The notes below the pieces were generated by a model. It did not search any database. It saw nothing but the letters and a program-made list of their open reading frames with translations, and was not told where the DNA came from. Below are positions 24,331-36,239 of a stretch of 64,000 nt of DNA, piece by piece. Position numbers and translations under genes: made by a program. The stretch lies in contig OW240913.1 in NCBI GenBank assembly GCA_933207985.1, positions 103,849,726 through 103,913,725 on the forward strand, written 5' to 3'. The DNA is from Pelobates cultripes. Its lineage: Eukaryota > Chordata > Amphibia > Anura > Pelobatidae. Every line of letters starts with the position of its first letter. Position 1 is the stretch's first letter.

Positions 24331-25070
24331 TTAGCGCGCACCAAGCTTTAAAACTACACATCCATCTTCAGTACATATTTTGGAATCCAGCACACTTAAA
24401 ACATAAACATAACCAAAAATCAGCCAAATCCATCCAAGGGTTAAAAAGTTAGCTGGAGGTCCCTTTATGACCGACCGCAAGCACATTTTCCTGCCCAAAA
24501 CAGTTCCATAGATTTGGGCTGTGAGTTCGGTCTATTTCAGGCTGAAAAAACGACTAAGTCCCATCGCCGAATGGGACTTAGTCTCTGCAGCTGAAATAAG
24601 GCTGAAAAAAACGGCTGAAAAAAAGACTAAATCCCATCGCCGAATGGGACTTAGTCTCTGCAGCTGAAATAATTTCCCATTTGCTGAACCAGAGTGGGGA
24701 AATAGCAAGGCAGGCACAAGGGTTTTGCAGGTCTGGGGACACCCAGGGGACACCGTCTTAAAGGGGCGTGTCCCCAGCACAAGTCTGGGGACACGGCCTT
24801 AAAAGGGGCAGTGTCCCAATCTTCCTGATGTCCCAAAAAAGGTGTTTAAAGGGCCAGCACCAGTCACATAAAGAGTCCATAAGCCCCAATATGCCCACCG
24901 ACAGTCTTAAAGGGCCATACACACCAAATAAAAGTGCATACATTTTCACAATCTCCAGGGGCCATAGTCATGCGGGAGGAGGCTGGCAAAGAGGCTTCTC
25001 CACAACCCAGGGAAACAGGGCAATTTGCCATTTAAAGGGCCCGTTACAAATAGCAGTTTGTAACAAGGTG
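24331..25070. repeat. Unclassified dispersed family, copy 2
   Basis: Shares ordered blocks with 3170-4150 (CCTTTATGACCGACCGCA, GCCCAAAACAGTTCCA, GGGGCCAT...GAGGCTGG). Internally repeats CCCATCGCCGAATGGGACTT twice (about 24560 and 24635), each a short palindrome. It ends TTTGTAACA at 25069; read in reverse this is TGTTACAAA, a typical LTR start, consistent with but not proving an LTR partner of the gypsy fragment on the same strand. Confidence 0.5.
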
Positions 25071-25225
25071 TCAATCCATATCTGCCAAGTGACCCGATGT
25101 AGGGGGAACAGTCCCTATTCTGCTCTGTGTCAGTGTGTATCAGGGGCTCTGAGGACAGGTGTCAATCCATATGTCAAGGTGTCAATATGTCATATGTCAG
25201 GTGTCAATCCATATTGATTGTGATT
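25071..25225. repeat. GGTGTCAATCCATAT tandem repeats
   Basis: The phrase AGGTGTCAATCCATAT occurs four times between 25070 and 25214, and twice more at about 23291 and 23382 with the same following TTCCTATTCTG and CTGTGTC. The two groups flank the gypsy and zinc-finger remnants. Confidence 0.8.
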
Positions 25226-25394
25226 TAGGAATGTTAGGTGATTTCTGCCCTTTATGGATTAAAACCAGACTCTGTATCAACTGTGTAATTTTCCATGGAG
25301 TTTTGCCATGGATCCCCCTCCGGCATGCCACAGTCCAGGTGTTAGTCCCCTTGAAACAACTTTTCCATCCCTATTGTGGCCAGAAAGAGTCCTG

Positions 25395-25520
25395 GTGTTT
25401 TAAAATTCGCCTCCCCATTGAAGTCAATGGCGTTTCGGCCGGTTCGCCGGTTCGCGAACATTTGCGGAAGTTCGCGTTCGCCGTTCGCGAACCGAAAATT
25501 TCGGGTTCGCGACATCACTA
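25395..25520. mobile_element. hAT-type terminal block rich in TTCGCG
   Basis: Repeats of TTCGCGAAC-type words end in GTTCGCGACATCACTA at 25520, which in reverse is TAGTGATGTCGCGAAC, a terminus type common in vertebrate hAT-like elements. The left end was not found. Bases 25521-25869 are GC-rich and without a recognised gene. Confidence 0.55.
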
Positions 25521-25869
25521 GTCCACTTGATAATTAACAAGTATCAGTTCTCCAGTAATCCTCCAAGGCATGCAGTATCATCCATGCATTAGCTCAAAGG
25601 CTAGAACGGCTTGTCAGAGTCTGTGGAGCCGGCGTATATACCAGGAAGTCGGTCCCACATTGTCAGAGCCTCAGGAGCTGGCGAGTATGGCGGAAATAGG
25701 TCACACAATCACCAAGCGCCCTCTCTCTGGCGCGGACTGCTTAAGTACAGTCAGAGCCGCGTCAGAGGGGGGCGTGTTCAGCTCCACATCGCGGAAGTGC
25801 CGAACCCGGAAGTGTTACCGCATGACACTGGGGATGTACCATTTGGCCATTCTTGCAGGGCTGTATTTG

Positions 25870-26735
25870 TGAGCAGTGTTTGTGCATTTGAATGTGAGCA
25901 TGTTGTTGTATACAGTATGTGTGCATGTAGGTTGTAGTATTGGTGTTTGAGTGAAGGGTTGTGTTTCTATGTAATTTTTGAGTTTGAATTCAGGAGTGTG
26001 TTTGTATGTAATGTTTGCAGGGGTGTGTTTGCATGTTGTGTTTGATTGCCGAGATGTATGAAATACATTCACAGATATACATACACATTAGCATACATCT
26101 GGACACATGCACACACTGACACAGACTAGCGTATACACACACAGACACATACATAAACACACGTGCACAAACACAACGATAAAAACACTGGCATATTCAC
26201 ACACAGAGATACACACATACACACACTGACACAGATATGTACACACACTAAGATACACACAGACACACAGGTACACATGCAGAGGTGTATTTGTGTGCAG
26301 TGTTGGCCTAGGAATGCTGGGATGTATGCATTGCCACACAGATGCACAGTTACACAAACACTGAGAAACACACAGGGACACAGATACACATGCAGTGGTG
26401 TATTTGTGTGCAGTGTTAGTGTTGGAATGCAGGGGTGTATTTGTGTGCAGTATTATTACTGAAATGATGGGAGATATGCATTGCCACACACATAGATACA
26501 CACTTACACACACTGACACTCATATACATACACACACACACGTGTACATATACACAGACATGCAGGTACACATACAAACTGACGCACAAGAACACAGACA
26601 CAGGTATACATACACACAGATACACATAAACACTGACACAAAGGTACACAAACACAGCCAGATACACACACACACACTGACACAAACACAGCCAGATATA
26701 CAAACTGACACTCACACAGGCAAGTTGTTGTTGTC
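25870..26735. repeat. TG then CA microsatellite complex
   Basis: Degenerate TGTGTTTG-rich DNA to about 26050, then CA-type units (ACACAGATACACA, CTGACACA) with two embedded GTGGTGTATTTGTGTGCAGTG-like returns at 26390-26450. The direction switches from TG to CA within the tract, as at 37260-37890 and 49619-50445. Confidence 0.85.
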
Positions 26736-26754
26736 TTTTTTTTTACTCTTTAGG

Positions 26755-27836
26755 CTAGGAGTTCGCTCGCCTTGTTGCCCTATATGTATGTATGGGCTTT
26801 CAACCTTTTCAACATTAGTCCGAACTTATTTAGTTGGATCCCGTTTATCCTATTTTGCAGGGCGGTTATTTGCGTTTTATGTTCTGTAGAGAGTTGTGTT
26901 TGGTTTTCTCTATGTAGTTTCTTTAACTGATTTCTGTACTGTGTTATTTCCTTTTCTGATTGTCTTTTCAAATATATAGAGCTCTACTTATTAGTGTACC
27001 TCTCACCACTGCCTTGTGTGCCAGCCAAAGTATGTGAGGGTTCTGGACTGACTTGGTGTTTGTGTCAAAATAGTGGCCAAGTTCTTTCTCTATTTGTGTG
27101 CATAAATATTAGTCTGTTAATAGGCTCTCATTGAGGTGCCAGTGATTTCTGTGTTTGTATTCATATGTGTTTGTTATCGTCAGTGTTACTGGTGCGTGGT
27201 CAAACCAGCTTGTGGGTGCAATGTGTCACAGTCTAGTACTCTGGTCATGGTGGATTTGTGCATAAGACTCCCATCGATCCTTGAGTATGTGCTATGTACC
27301 TTCAAGTGGTGGGTGTATACCCTTACACCTGGGTGAAGCACTCTCCATATGTCTCTTAGCCCAAATGCTAAGTGTTCTAAGGGCTTTGCTTTGTTTTTTT
27401 AGAGTGCTGTAGTTTGGGGAGGAAGTGGGCCTGGTGGAGTCTAGCGTTGGATCATATATATTTTTAAAGTCCCCACACACTATGAGGGTGCCTTTCCTCA
27501 GTTTTTCGGTTTTGGTGAGGACCCTATGTAGGAAGTTTCTTTGGTTGGAGTTTGGGGAATAGATATTTACTAATGTGCATTCCAATTCATTTATTGTGCA
27601 CTGCCAGATGACGTATCTTCCCCCTGGGTCTATGATGTGGTTGCGTGAGGCCACCGTGAGGTCTTTGCTGAGAAGTATTGAGACCCCTTTGGATTTTTGC
27701 TGTGTAGTGACATGAAGTTGGTGGGGGTATAGGTTATATATATTATATCTGCCTGTGCCTTTTTGAGTTCCCTAGCTAAGACATGTCTTTTGTAGGGGAT
27801 ATTCAGTCATTGCACATTATGTGAGTATATTTTCAT
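26755..27836 (-). pseudogene. Tx1/L1-type LINE ORF2, endonuclease to start of RT
   Basis: Begins with ATG at 27834-27836: MKIYSHNVQ-stop-LNIPYKR, the L1 opening with a stop in place of the glycine after NVQ. Then QADIIYI, KGVSILLSKDL, a readable stretch at 27654-27292 with LVNIYSPN and IVCGDFK (APE endonuclease core; GDFN expected), and SWFDHAPVTL at about 27200, where the catalytic SDH has become FDH. Next WHLNESLL, KELGHYF, LWLAHKAVVRG and the coiled linker 26971-26780, ending with the YIxGNKASELL motif before the RT. The copy stops there, at a CA array. Several frameshifts and stops; dead. Confidence 0.85.
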
Positions 27837-28680
27837 ACTGAATGGGGGCGGTGATTAGATGCGGTGGCGTTCCTCTGTGTCCTTTAGTGTTGATATAGGG
27901 TGTGAGCCCCATGTTATCACCTCACTGGGACTTAGTCTCTGTGTTCTGGAGAGGTGTACCACTGATTTCTTATGTGTCTTCTGTATTCCAGTACCCATGT
28001 GGTATTATGTTTGAGTCCCACCCCAATTGAGTTCCCTTGTTGTTACCACGTTGTAAGCGGTCAAAGGCAACTGAACGTGTAATCACATGCATGACCATAT
28101 AAACAATATACTTAACATATAAACATTAACATAAAAATAACTTAAACATCTGGACCATAATGGTCTCCCTAGTAGAACTTTGTCCCGCTAGTTAATCCCA
28201 CTAGCTGACCTGCAGGGGGTGTAGGGAGTCAAGTCTGGCTTGCAGGCCGCCCGTTGAACTGCAACCCCTTCGCTTCCGGCTCTGGAGTTAGTCACCTTAT
28301 TTAAAAAAATGATCCTGTCTGATTAAATCTAACATTGTGTGTGACCGTGGGTGTGTGAACCCTTTAACCTACATTAAGGTGGTCTCCTGGCGACCCATTA
28401 GGCTGAGTTATCCCTGTGGAAGGGAGCCAAACCCTTCCTCGGTTGCATGGGGCATTGCGTGTGAGGGCGGTTGGATGGTTTTGAGCCAATGACTTGCCCG
28501 GGCTGCTTGGGGACTCTTATGGATTGTTGACCTGTCGCCCCAGCTGTTAGGGCTCGCCTAATCTGTTTTGCCCCCCTTGCCTCCCTTAAATATAACCTTA
28601 AACCTTACAGATGCTTCCCCTTTCAGAGTTTTAACCGACTTTTAAGACAGTGAAGTAATGCCCTCTCGCTGCTTGCTGAG
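27837..28680. other. Upstream of the L1 fragment, unassigned
   Basis: Could include the L1 ORF1/ORF2 spacer or ORF1 on the minus strand, but no convincing reading was obtained. No other feature seen. Confidence 0.4.
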
Positions 28681-28689
28681 ACTGGGTTG

Positions 28690-29480
28690 CCCCCCAGGCT
28701 GCCCTAAATTATTTTAAGACCAGCCACTACAGGGCCGGCCCTTTAAATGCTGCAGCCGCCTTAGCGCTCTTTTAAGAGCCTCAGGCGGCTGCAGCTGCTT
28801 CTCCCTTCCCCTTCCCTGTAGCATGGCCGAGCTCCTCTCCAGTCCGCGGTGCCCGGAGTGATAGGAAGGTGCACACTCAGTGTGCACTTCCTGTCAGTCC
28901 GGCCGGGTACAGGAAACAGAAACTCCGCGCGGTACAGGAGTTTCTGTTTCCTGTAACCGGCCTGACTGACAGGAAGTGCACACTGATGTACACTCCCCTA
29001 TCACTCAGTACAGCAGGACGGGAAGAGCTTCGGCTAGGGAAGAAGAAAAATTGAGGGAGGTAAGGAAAGGGGAGAGGGGAAGTAGAAGGGGTAAGAAGAG
29101 GGGAGGAGGAGTAGAAAGAGGGATGGGGACCTAGAAGAGGGAGGGGGGAGTAAGAAGGAGGGGAGATAAGAAGAAGAGTGGAGAGTAAGAAGAAGAAGAG
29201 TGGGGAGTAAGAAGAAGAAGGGGATAAGAAGAACAGGTGGGGGAGTAAGAAGAACATGGAGGAGGGGGGTAAGAAGAACATGGGGGGGTGAGGAGAACAC
29301 ATGGAGGGGGGGAGTGAGAAGAACACAGGGAGGGTGGAGGGGGGGGTGAGAAGAGCACAGGATTGGTGGGTGGGTGTGAAAAGAGATCGCTAGGGGAGGG
29401 TGGGGGAGAGGAGAGACCACTAAGGGGCAGGGGAGAGCTCTAAGGGACAGAAGGGACAGCTCTATAGGACAGGGAGCTCT
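28690..29480. repeat. GC-rich foldback plus polypurine tract
   Basis: 28861-28995 holds an inverted repeat family (GTGCACTTCCTGTCAGTCCG, GGCCGGGTACAGGAAACAGA and reverse forms). From about 29038 the strand is almost all purine in GGGGAGTAAGAAGAA-type units for about 400 bases. A donor-like GGAG|GTAAGG lies at 29057-29064. It is the opposite-orientation relative of 130-1060. Confidence 0.75.
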
Positions 29481-30000
29481 TTCACACTACGCACGCACAC
29501 ACACACAATGCATCCCTATACATACACAGAAACACACAATGCATCCCTACACACACAGAAACACAACATGCTTCCCTTACACACAGAGAAACACACAATG
29601 CATCCATTACACACACACACACACACACAATGACAATGCATCCTTTGCACACATACACAGAAACACAATGCAAACCCTTAAACACACGCAAACACACACA
29701 CTGCTTTTCTTACACACAGAAACACAATGCATCTCTTACACTCAATGCACACACATACAGACACACACCTTGCATCCCTTATGCATACAAACACAGATTC
29801 ACACAATGCATCCCTTACACACAACCAGAAACACACAATACATCCCTTATACACAAATACACACTGCTTCCACTACACACAAACACACTGCATCACCTAC
29901 CCAAACCCTGTACCCTATACCCTATACACTACATATCATAAGCACACATATTAGATCCTCTACAATAACACATAACACATCCCCTACACACTCCAATCCC
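29481..30000. repeat. CA-rich minisatellite, ACACAATGCATCCCTTAC unit
   Basis: Unit of about 30 bases, AAACACACAATGCATCCCTTAC with variable CA length; it continues the polypurine tract without a break. The histidine/threonine-rich frames over it are artefacts. Confidence 0.85.
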
Positions 30001-30029
30001 TGTGAGCGAACTCATGGGTGCGTGGAACA

Positions 30030-31500
30030 TATAAGTGGACTTATGAGTGGACCTTATGGGCATACTCATCGTCAGGCCCTGGGGCCCAAACCTTGTGCTG
30101 TGTAAGGGGCCCCCAAAAAATGGAGCTGCTTCCAATTCTCCCAGAACATTGAATTTTGTGACCACAGTTGCAAACAGCCTCCAGAGATCCTGTTCTACAC
30201 CAGACCAGTGGAGCCAAGCTGCACCCGGAAATCAGGAAGAGGTGGGCATGGATGGTGAACTGATTTGGTGGTGCAATGGGCCACTTGACTGGTTTTGCCC
30301 TCCAGGCCTAAGGCTGCCAGCCCTCCCCTGCCGGGGCCGGAATATGACGGCATATTCCGGCCCCTGTCTCATGGAGCTGCGCGCTGGGGCGGGGAGGCAG
30401 AGACAGAACAGCCAGCTACCCTTGCAGCCACTAAAAGAGCTCCCTCTGCGGCCACCAGAAGAGCCAGCTCCCCCATGCGGCCGCCATCATACTGAGCTCC
30501 CCATGCGGCCACCAGCACACAGGTAGCAAGTGTGTGAGTGTATGTGTGTGTGTCTGTCTGTGTCATTGTGTGTGTGTGTGTGTCTCTGTCTGTCATGGTG
30601 TGTGTGTCTGTCTGTGTCATGGTGTATGTGTGCCTGTCTGTGTCATTGTGTGTGTCTGTCTGTGTCATTGTGTGTGTGTCTCTGTCTGTTATGGTGTGTC
30701 TGTCTGTGTCATGGTATGTGTGTGTCTCTGTCTGTGTCATGGTGTGTGTGTCTGTGTGTCTGTCTGTGTCATGCAATGTGTGTGTGTCTGTCATGATGTT
30801 TCTGTCTGTGTCATGGTGTGTGTGTGTGTGTCTCTGTCTGTGTTATGGTGTGTGTGTGTGTGTGTCTCTGTCTGTCATGGTGTGTCTGTCTGTGTCATGG
30901 TGTGTGTGTGTGTCTGTGTCATGGTGTGTGTGTGTGTCTGTGTCATGCAATGTGTGTCTGTGTCATTGTCTGTGTGTGTCTGTCATGTAATGTGTGTCTG
31001 TGTCACGGTCTGTCTGTGTCATGGTGTGTGTGTGTTTGTCATGGTATGTGTGTGTCTGTATGTCATGGTGTGTGTGTCTGTCTGTGTCATGTAATGTGTG
31101 TCTGTGTCATGGAGTGTGTGTGTCTGTCAAGGTCTCTCTGTGTCGTGGTGTGTGTGTGTCTGTGTGTCATGGTGTGTGTGTCTTTTTGTGTCATGTAATG
31201 TGTGTCTGTGTCACAGTGTGTGTGTGTCCGTGTTATGGTGTGTGTCTTTTATAAGGTGTGTGTCTGTCATGGTAAGTGTGTGTCTCTGTCTGTGTCATGG
31301 TGTGTCTGTCTGTCATGGTGTGTCTGTGTCTCGGTGTGTGTGTGTGTGCTTCTGTCTGTGTCACGGTGTGTGCGTGTGTGTCTGTGTCATGGTCTGTCTG
31401 TGTCATGGTGTGTGTCTGTCATGGTATGTGTGTGTATGTGTGTTTTTACTCACCTTTTTTTCCCCCCACGTCGTGCTGGTCTCCCCTCGACTGGCCCTGC
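30030..31500. repeat. GC-rich block followed by TG/TGTCTGTC array
   Basis: 30050-30525 is GC-rich with foldbacks such as CCGGAATATGACGGCATATTCCGG (30340-30363). 30530-31445 is a TG array of TGTGTCTGTCTGTGTCATGG units (TGTCATGG recurs at about 20-40 base steps). Right side CCCTCGACTGGCCCTG (ending about 31500) looks like a hAT-type end. A left terminus and duplication could not be fixed. The layout is that of the microsatellite-bearing hAT family. Confidence 0.65.
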
Positions 31501-31700
31501 CTCTATGGCTGAGATCATCAAGCTTGACGATCTCAGCCAATCCGCACTGACACAGGAAGCACTTCTAGTGACTGTCTGAGTGTCTGTCACTAGGAAGCAA
31601 TGTAAACACTGCCTTTTCTCTAAAAAGTCAGTGTTTACATTGAAAAGCCTGCAGGGACAGGCTATAGACACCAGAACCACTACATTAAGCTATGTGTGTG
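31501..31700. mobile_element. T2-type MITE interior fragment
   Basis: GGCTGAGATC...GATCTCAGCC hairpin, GTAAACACTGCCTTTTCTC, CAGTGTTTACATTG, GGCTATAGACACCAGAAC match the inner part of T2-type copies; the terminus is replaced by TG repeat. 31701-31906 is TG-rich and otherwise empty. Confidence 0.6.
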
Positions 31701-32097
31701 CGCGCCTGCTAGTGAGTGGGCTTGCTTGTGTGTGTGTGTGTGCCTGCTACTGAGTGAGCTTGTGTTTTTATGCCAATGACCTTATGTATGTCAGTGAAAT
31801 TGTTTGTCTATGAGGCTGTGTATCAATTAGTTTGTGTCAGTGAGATTGTCTGTGTCTGCATGTGAGTATGCTTACTGTATAATTAAAAATTTTACTCTAA
31901 AAGCACTACTGGCAGATCCAGGGGGGGCAACGGGGCAATTCCCCCCCCCCCCCTGAGAAAACCGAGCATTCCTCTCCCCTGCCAGCCCTGTAATGTGCCT
32001 TCACGGACCGGGATTTCTGATCTCCCTCCCCGGTCCGCAGGCACTGTGCTGGGAGAGAGGACCTGGGAGCTCAGTCTGCAGCTCATCCGGGTCCTAC

Positions 32098-32237
32098 TCT
32101 CGCGAGCACGGAGCGTTGTCGCGGTTACCATGGCAACTCTCCAAATCTCGCGAAAGTGAACTCTGGGACCACCAGGGACTCCCCACTGGACCACCAGGGA
32201 TACTAAAATGTCTACCGTCCTCAATAAAGGTAAGAAG
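32098..32237 (+). promoter_or_regulatory. TCTCGCGAG / GTTACCATGGCAAC module with donor-like site
   Basis: TCTCGCGAGC at 32098-32107, a full RFX-type palindrome GTTACCATGGCAAC at 32124-32137, TCTCGCGAAA at 32146-32155, and AAAG|GTAAGA with the GT at 32230-32231. The same succession appears at 62191-62358 and, on the minus strand, at 6145-5974. Motif identities are direct; promoter activity is inferred. Confidence 0.4.
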
Positions 32238-32714
32238 GGAGGGGGGACATAATGAATTTTTATTTTAATTAAATAAAAGGAAAAAAAAAAATTATTAAAA
32301 AAGCCCCCCTACCCAATACACACATTGGCCCCCCACACACATGCACTATCCCCCATACACACTGCCCCCACACACACACTGCCCTCCACACACACACATT
32401 GCCCCCACATACACACACTGTCCCCACACACATACACACACTGCCCCCATACGCACACACACACCTGCCCCATACACATACATTTGCCCCATACACTGTC
32501 CACACACCACACACTGCCCCCCCACACATACACTTATAGCAGCCCATACACACATTGCCCCATACACACACATTGCCCCATACACACACTGCCCCTATAC
32601 ACACATTGCCCCACACATACATACAGTGCCCCCATACACACACTGCCCCATACACACATTGCCCCATACACACAATGCCCATACACACACATTGCCCCAT
32701 ACACACACTGCCCC

Positions 32715-32816
32715 CANNNNNNNNNNNNNNNNNNNNNNNNNNNNNNNNNNNNNNNNNNNNNNNNNNNNNNNNNNNNNNNNNNNNNNNNNNNNNNNNNNNN
32801 NNNNNNNNNNNNNNNN
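32715..32816. other. Assembly gap in CA array
   Basis: Run of about 100 N inside the CA repeat; the true array length is unknown. Confidence 1.
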
Positions 32817-33324
32817 ATACACAATGCCCATTACACACATTGCCCCCCCACACACATGCCCTGCCCCCCATACACACATTGCCCTACACATACACTGCCC
32901 ACATACACACATACATACACACACACTGCAACTGTCACACACACATACTGACCCACACATACACTGCTCCCTAACACACACACACTGCACCCCTGACATA
33001 CACTGCCACCCTCACTCTCACACTGCAACCTTCACACACACACACACACACACACACTGCTCACACACTGTCCCCCTCACACACACACTGCACCCCTCAC
33101 ACATTGCACCACTCACACACACCACTGCTCCTATGCCCTACTACAGACCTCAGGTAAGTTGTCAAACTGTTCTTAAGCGGTTTGACTACTTACTCTGGGA
33201 GGGGGTCCAGGCACTATTGGCACCATAACCACTACACTGAGCTGTAGTGGTTATTGTGTCTGGATTATTTATTTAAATAATCTACAAGTGCCCCTCCCGA
33301 GATCAGGCTCTGGATCCGCCACTG

Positions 33325-34179
33325 GAAAGGACCAATATTTTATATTGGAAAAAGCAATATATATCAATCATCTAGAGTGGCAAGACATAGCCTTACATAT
33401 TACATGCGACAATATATGGCGCAATGACTTATGGGGCTGGCATAGACTTTTTTTCCAGGGCTGCTTTGGAATCCCCAGTCCGGCCCTGCTTCTGAGTCAC
33501 TGTCAAATAGAATTACTGCTTTACAAAATAAGATAAATTAAATTTTAATAATTAAAACAAACAAAACATTAGAAAGATTAAAAGTCACATTCTATTACAA
33601 ATATTTTTCGAATATGGGTCTTAACAATATGTGATCTATGTGTCTTCTTTGATATGTGCCATGGGAAATGTGCCGTTCAGCAAAAGAATGGACTAACCAC
33701 CGCTGAAACGCACTGTGGAACGCATAAATCTGGATATGCCGAAACCAGAAATGACGTATCGGCACATTACGCGGAAGTGATTCAATTAATAGAAGGCTTG
33801 AAACACAGGGCATCTACGTTTCCATGGAGATCGCCCGCGAAAAACCGAAGCCCACACACCTGGATTCTACATTTAAAAGGATATTTAAAGCAGGAAGAGG
33901 TTCAGAGCCCATTGGAGAAACGCATCCTGGAGGAACAGTGAGCACACAGCCTTGACTTCTGGACTAAAGCCAAAAAAGTGTTATTTTAAAGTATTGTATT
34001 GTTATTAAAAGTTTTTTATATAGTAATAAAATATATACTCAATATACATTTACGGCACAAAGAAGGAATGCAATTTGAAGTGAGTCTATTGGAAAGCTCT
34101 GGGTTTGTGAGTACGCTTTTTGCACTTTGATATTTATTTTTGCACAAACTATATTACACTGTATATCTTCCCTCTACAC
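33325..34179. other. Unassigned; possible Penelope 3' region
   Basis: 33655-33945 has CGCTGAAACGCAC, CATGGAGATCGCC and GAGAAACGCATCCTGGAGGAA blocks, similar in style to 53985-54075 (GAGAAATGCGTCTCGGC) and possibly the 3' region of Penelope-like elements. A CCAGTCCGGCCCTG hAT-type end is at 33477-33490 with no partner. No gene recognised. Confidence 0.35.
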
Positions 34180-34317
34180 CAGGGGTCCTCAAACTGCTTC
34201 CCTCCAGATGTTGCTGAACTACAACCCCCCATGATTCTTTGAATTACATAGATAGCCAGAGAATCATGGGAGTTGTAGTTTGTCAACATCTGGGGGGCCG
34301 GAGTTTGAGGACCCCTG
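34180..34317. mobile_element. 138-bp hAT MITE
   Basis: Perfect 16-base inverted ends CAGGGGTCCTCAAACT (34180-34195) and AGTTTGAGGACCCCTG (34302-34317), with a perfect 8-bp duplication CTCTACAC at 34172-34179 and 34318-34325. The interior is itself nearly palindromic (CTACAACCCCCCATGATTCT / GAATCATGGGAGTTGTAG), so the whole element can fold into a long hairpin. Confidence 0.95.
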
Positions 34318-34442
34318 CTCTACACCATCCATTTAGGATAAAACCCTAAGAAAGTTTGGACGTAAAGGAGGGAGAGGGTTGCCTTAACGGACCCTAAGGA
34401 GCAAGAACCTGAGCTAAGTTTTTTAGCTCCGAAAATTGTGAG

Positions 34443-35012
34443 TTGTCATTTGGCACCTTTTTTTCACACTTTCACCTAATAAGAGGAAATATTTTTAAAC
34501 ATTTCGACCAACTCCAAGATGAATATAGCTCACCATCCACAGAATGGCTCAATTATATAAGATTAATTTTTTTTCTAAAAAGGTATTTAAAATTCAACTT
34601 TCTTGAGCCCCCAGTTAAGACTTTGAATGACTTACTTGAAAAAGCAGACTATACCCATTTAGTCAATAAATGTCAAGCACTAATTTAGAAAATACAGGTA
34701 AAGCCAGCTCCCCTGGCAATTACAAAATGGAACCATGATCTGAAGATAAATATTAGTATGAAAGAATGGAACAATTCTTTAATGACTCAGTATAAAGCGT
34801 GTCATTGTCTGAATATGCATGACACCTATTATAAGATATTAAATAGATGGTATAGAACCCCTCAGAAAATTGCAAAAATATATCCCACAGCTTGCTCGGC
34901 ATTTTGGAGATGCCCAGAACGAATAGCAGATTTTAAACATATATGGTGGGATTGCCCGATAATCCAATACCTTCTGGGTATCTTTATTAGTCCCTATAAA
35001 ATAACTATATAA
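34443..35012 (+). pseudogene. Tx1/L1-type ORF2, C-terminal fragment
   Basis: One frame with a single in-frame stop (tag at 34686-34688). Before the stop: GNIFKHFDQLQDEY and LNYIRL; after it: ITKWNHDL, MKEWNNSL, YYKILNRWYRTPQKIAKIYP, then FWRCPERIADFKHIWWDCPIIQ. The RWYxTP and CWRC...HxWWxCP signatures mark the region after the RT in L1-type ORF2; here the first cysteine of CWRC is F. The open frame ends after HIWWDCP plus about 18 residues, shorter than usual. The 3' untranslated part probably runs to the A-rich stretch near 35195. Truncated at the 5' side, as usual for LINEs. Bases 35196-35330 are AT-rich filler. Confidence 0.8.
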
Positions 35013-35330
35013 TATATATTTTACATATATATTTGTTGCACCCATTCCGGTGGATGCCGCCTGCCCCGAGTCCCCATATAGCAACAACTTGATTTTGTTT
35101 TTTTTTGTTTTTTCCGTAGTTTAGATTTGTATGTCCTAATCAATAATTCAAACTGTAATTAAATTAAATTAATGGGAAAAAAAAGAAAAAAAAAGTTTGA
35201 ACAACAAATTATGATTTGATATTGGATTATGCTGATATTTAAGTTTAAGGCAAATACGTAATTATAAATACCATTTTCTGATGTAATAAAAAAAATATAT
35301 ATATATATTAAAAAACAAAGATATAAAATA

Positions 35331-35603
35331 ATAGATACAGAAACAAAGATATATTTCTTACAAATATTAACATTAGCATCGGTTTCTATTTCTTTTGGCT
35401 CTCTCGCTTGCTATAGCTTAGTTATTATTTAAGGTGTCTGAAATACTCAGCAATGCATGGTGAAAATGAAACTTATGCCGCTCTGTGGGGATGACAAGAA
35501 ATTAAACTTGGCAGTTGCCTAGTTAAAGTTTAACAATATGATAATGTGGGAAACTCCCAGCACTTTAACCACATCTAATCATCATACAGGTGTAAGAAAG
35601 TCT
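35331..35603. repeat. Duplicated segment, copy 2 (partner 19458-19730)
   Basis: See copy 1: ungapped, about 98 percent identical, same orientation, offset 15873. It leads directly into the 37-base minisatellite. Confidence 0.9.
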
Positions 35604-35610
35604 TTACAAT

Positions 35611-36012
35611 CACAGAATCTATAAGCTGCAACTTTACCCTTTACAATCACTGAATCTATAAACTGCAACTTTACCCTTTACAATCACAGAATCTATAAGC
35701 TGCAAATTTACCCTTTACAATCACTGAATCTATAAACTGCAACTTTACCCTTTACAATCACAGAATCTATAAGCTGCAACTTTACCCTTTACAATCACTG
35801 AATCTATAAGCTGCAAATTTACCCTTTACAATCACTGAATCTATAAACTGCAACTTTACCCTTTACAATCACTGAATCTATAAGCTGCAACTTTACCCTT
35901 TACAATCACTGAATCTATAAGCTGCAAATTTACCCTTTACAATCACTGAATCTATAAACTGCAACTTTACCCTTTATAATCACTGAATCTATAAGATGCA
36001 ACTTTACTCTTT
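35611..36012. repeat. 37-base minisatellite, eleven units
   Basis: Regular 37-base unit, CACTGAATCTATAAACTGCA plus ACTTTACCCTTTACAAT. Variant positions (CACA/CACT, AAA/AAG, AAC/AAA) recur in a repeating order, suggesting expansion by multi-unit blocks. The last unit is worn. No spacers, hence not a CRISPR-like array. Confidence 0.95.
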
Positions 36013-36239
36013 GCCTCTATTCAGGCTTTTCATTTGGATAATTTGGTTATACCGAATTGCAACTTTTCTGATATCTTATGCTGAAATTGTTATAGTGCCT
36101 GCGGTATTGCCCTCCTGTCCTACCTCCCCAAAAACCCTAATTAGAAGGCTTGGAAAAGCAGTTTCAAGCCACGCCTCTAATCCCACTGGTGTTAGAGATG
36201 GGAATCTTACTTCTCGGCTCTAATAATGTACAATGCCGT

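Larger units (their letters stand above)
31907..33324. mobile_element. Non-autonomous hAT-type element with CA array (copy 3)
   Basis: Ends TACTGGCAGATCCAG (31907) and CTGGATCCGCCACTG (ending 33324), 12 of 15 matching; flanks AAAAGCAC and GAAAGGAC agree at 6 of 8, as expected of an aged duplication. Layout: terminus, C-run, CpG-rich promoter-like block 31970-32230, A-rich spacer, CA array 32320-33130 containing a gap of N, then T2-like sequence (AACCACTAC...GTAGTGGTT) and terminus. No coding sequence; the 295-codon histidine/threonine frame is repeat-derived. Confidence 0.75.

Noticed and set aside
30534..31579. Cys/Val/Ser-rich frames up to 188 codons
   Set aside because: Translation of the TGTGTCTG array; composition not protein-like.
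32341..33228. 295-codon frame rich in His, Thr and Pro
   Set aside because: It is the CA array translated, runs through the N gap, and similar frames exist on the other strand.
33456..33490. Very short hAT insertion between CAGGGCTGC and CCAGTCCGGCCCTG
   Set aside because: The flanks (TTTTTTTC and CTTCTGAG) do not match and the left end differs too much.
35611..36012. CRISPR-like regular repeats
   Set aside because: Units are head to tail at 37 bases with no spacers, in vertebrate DNA.
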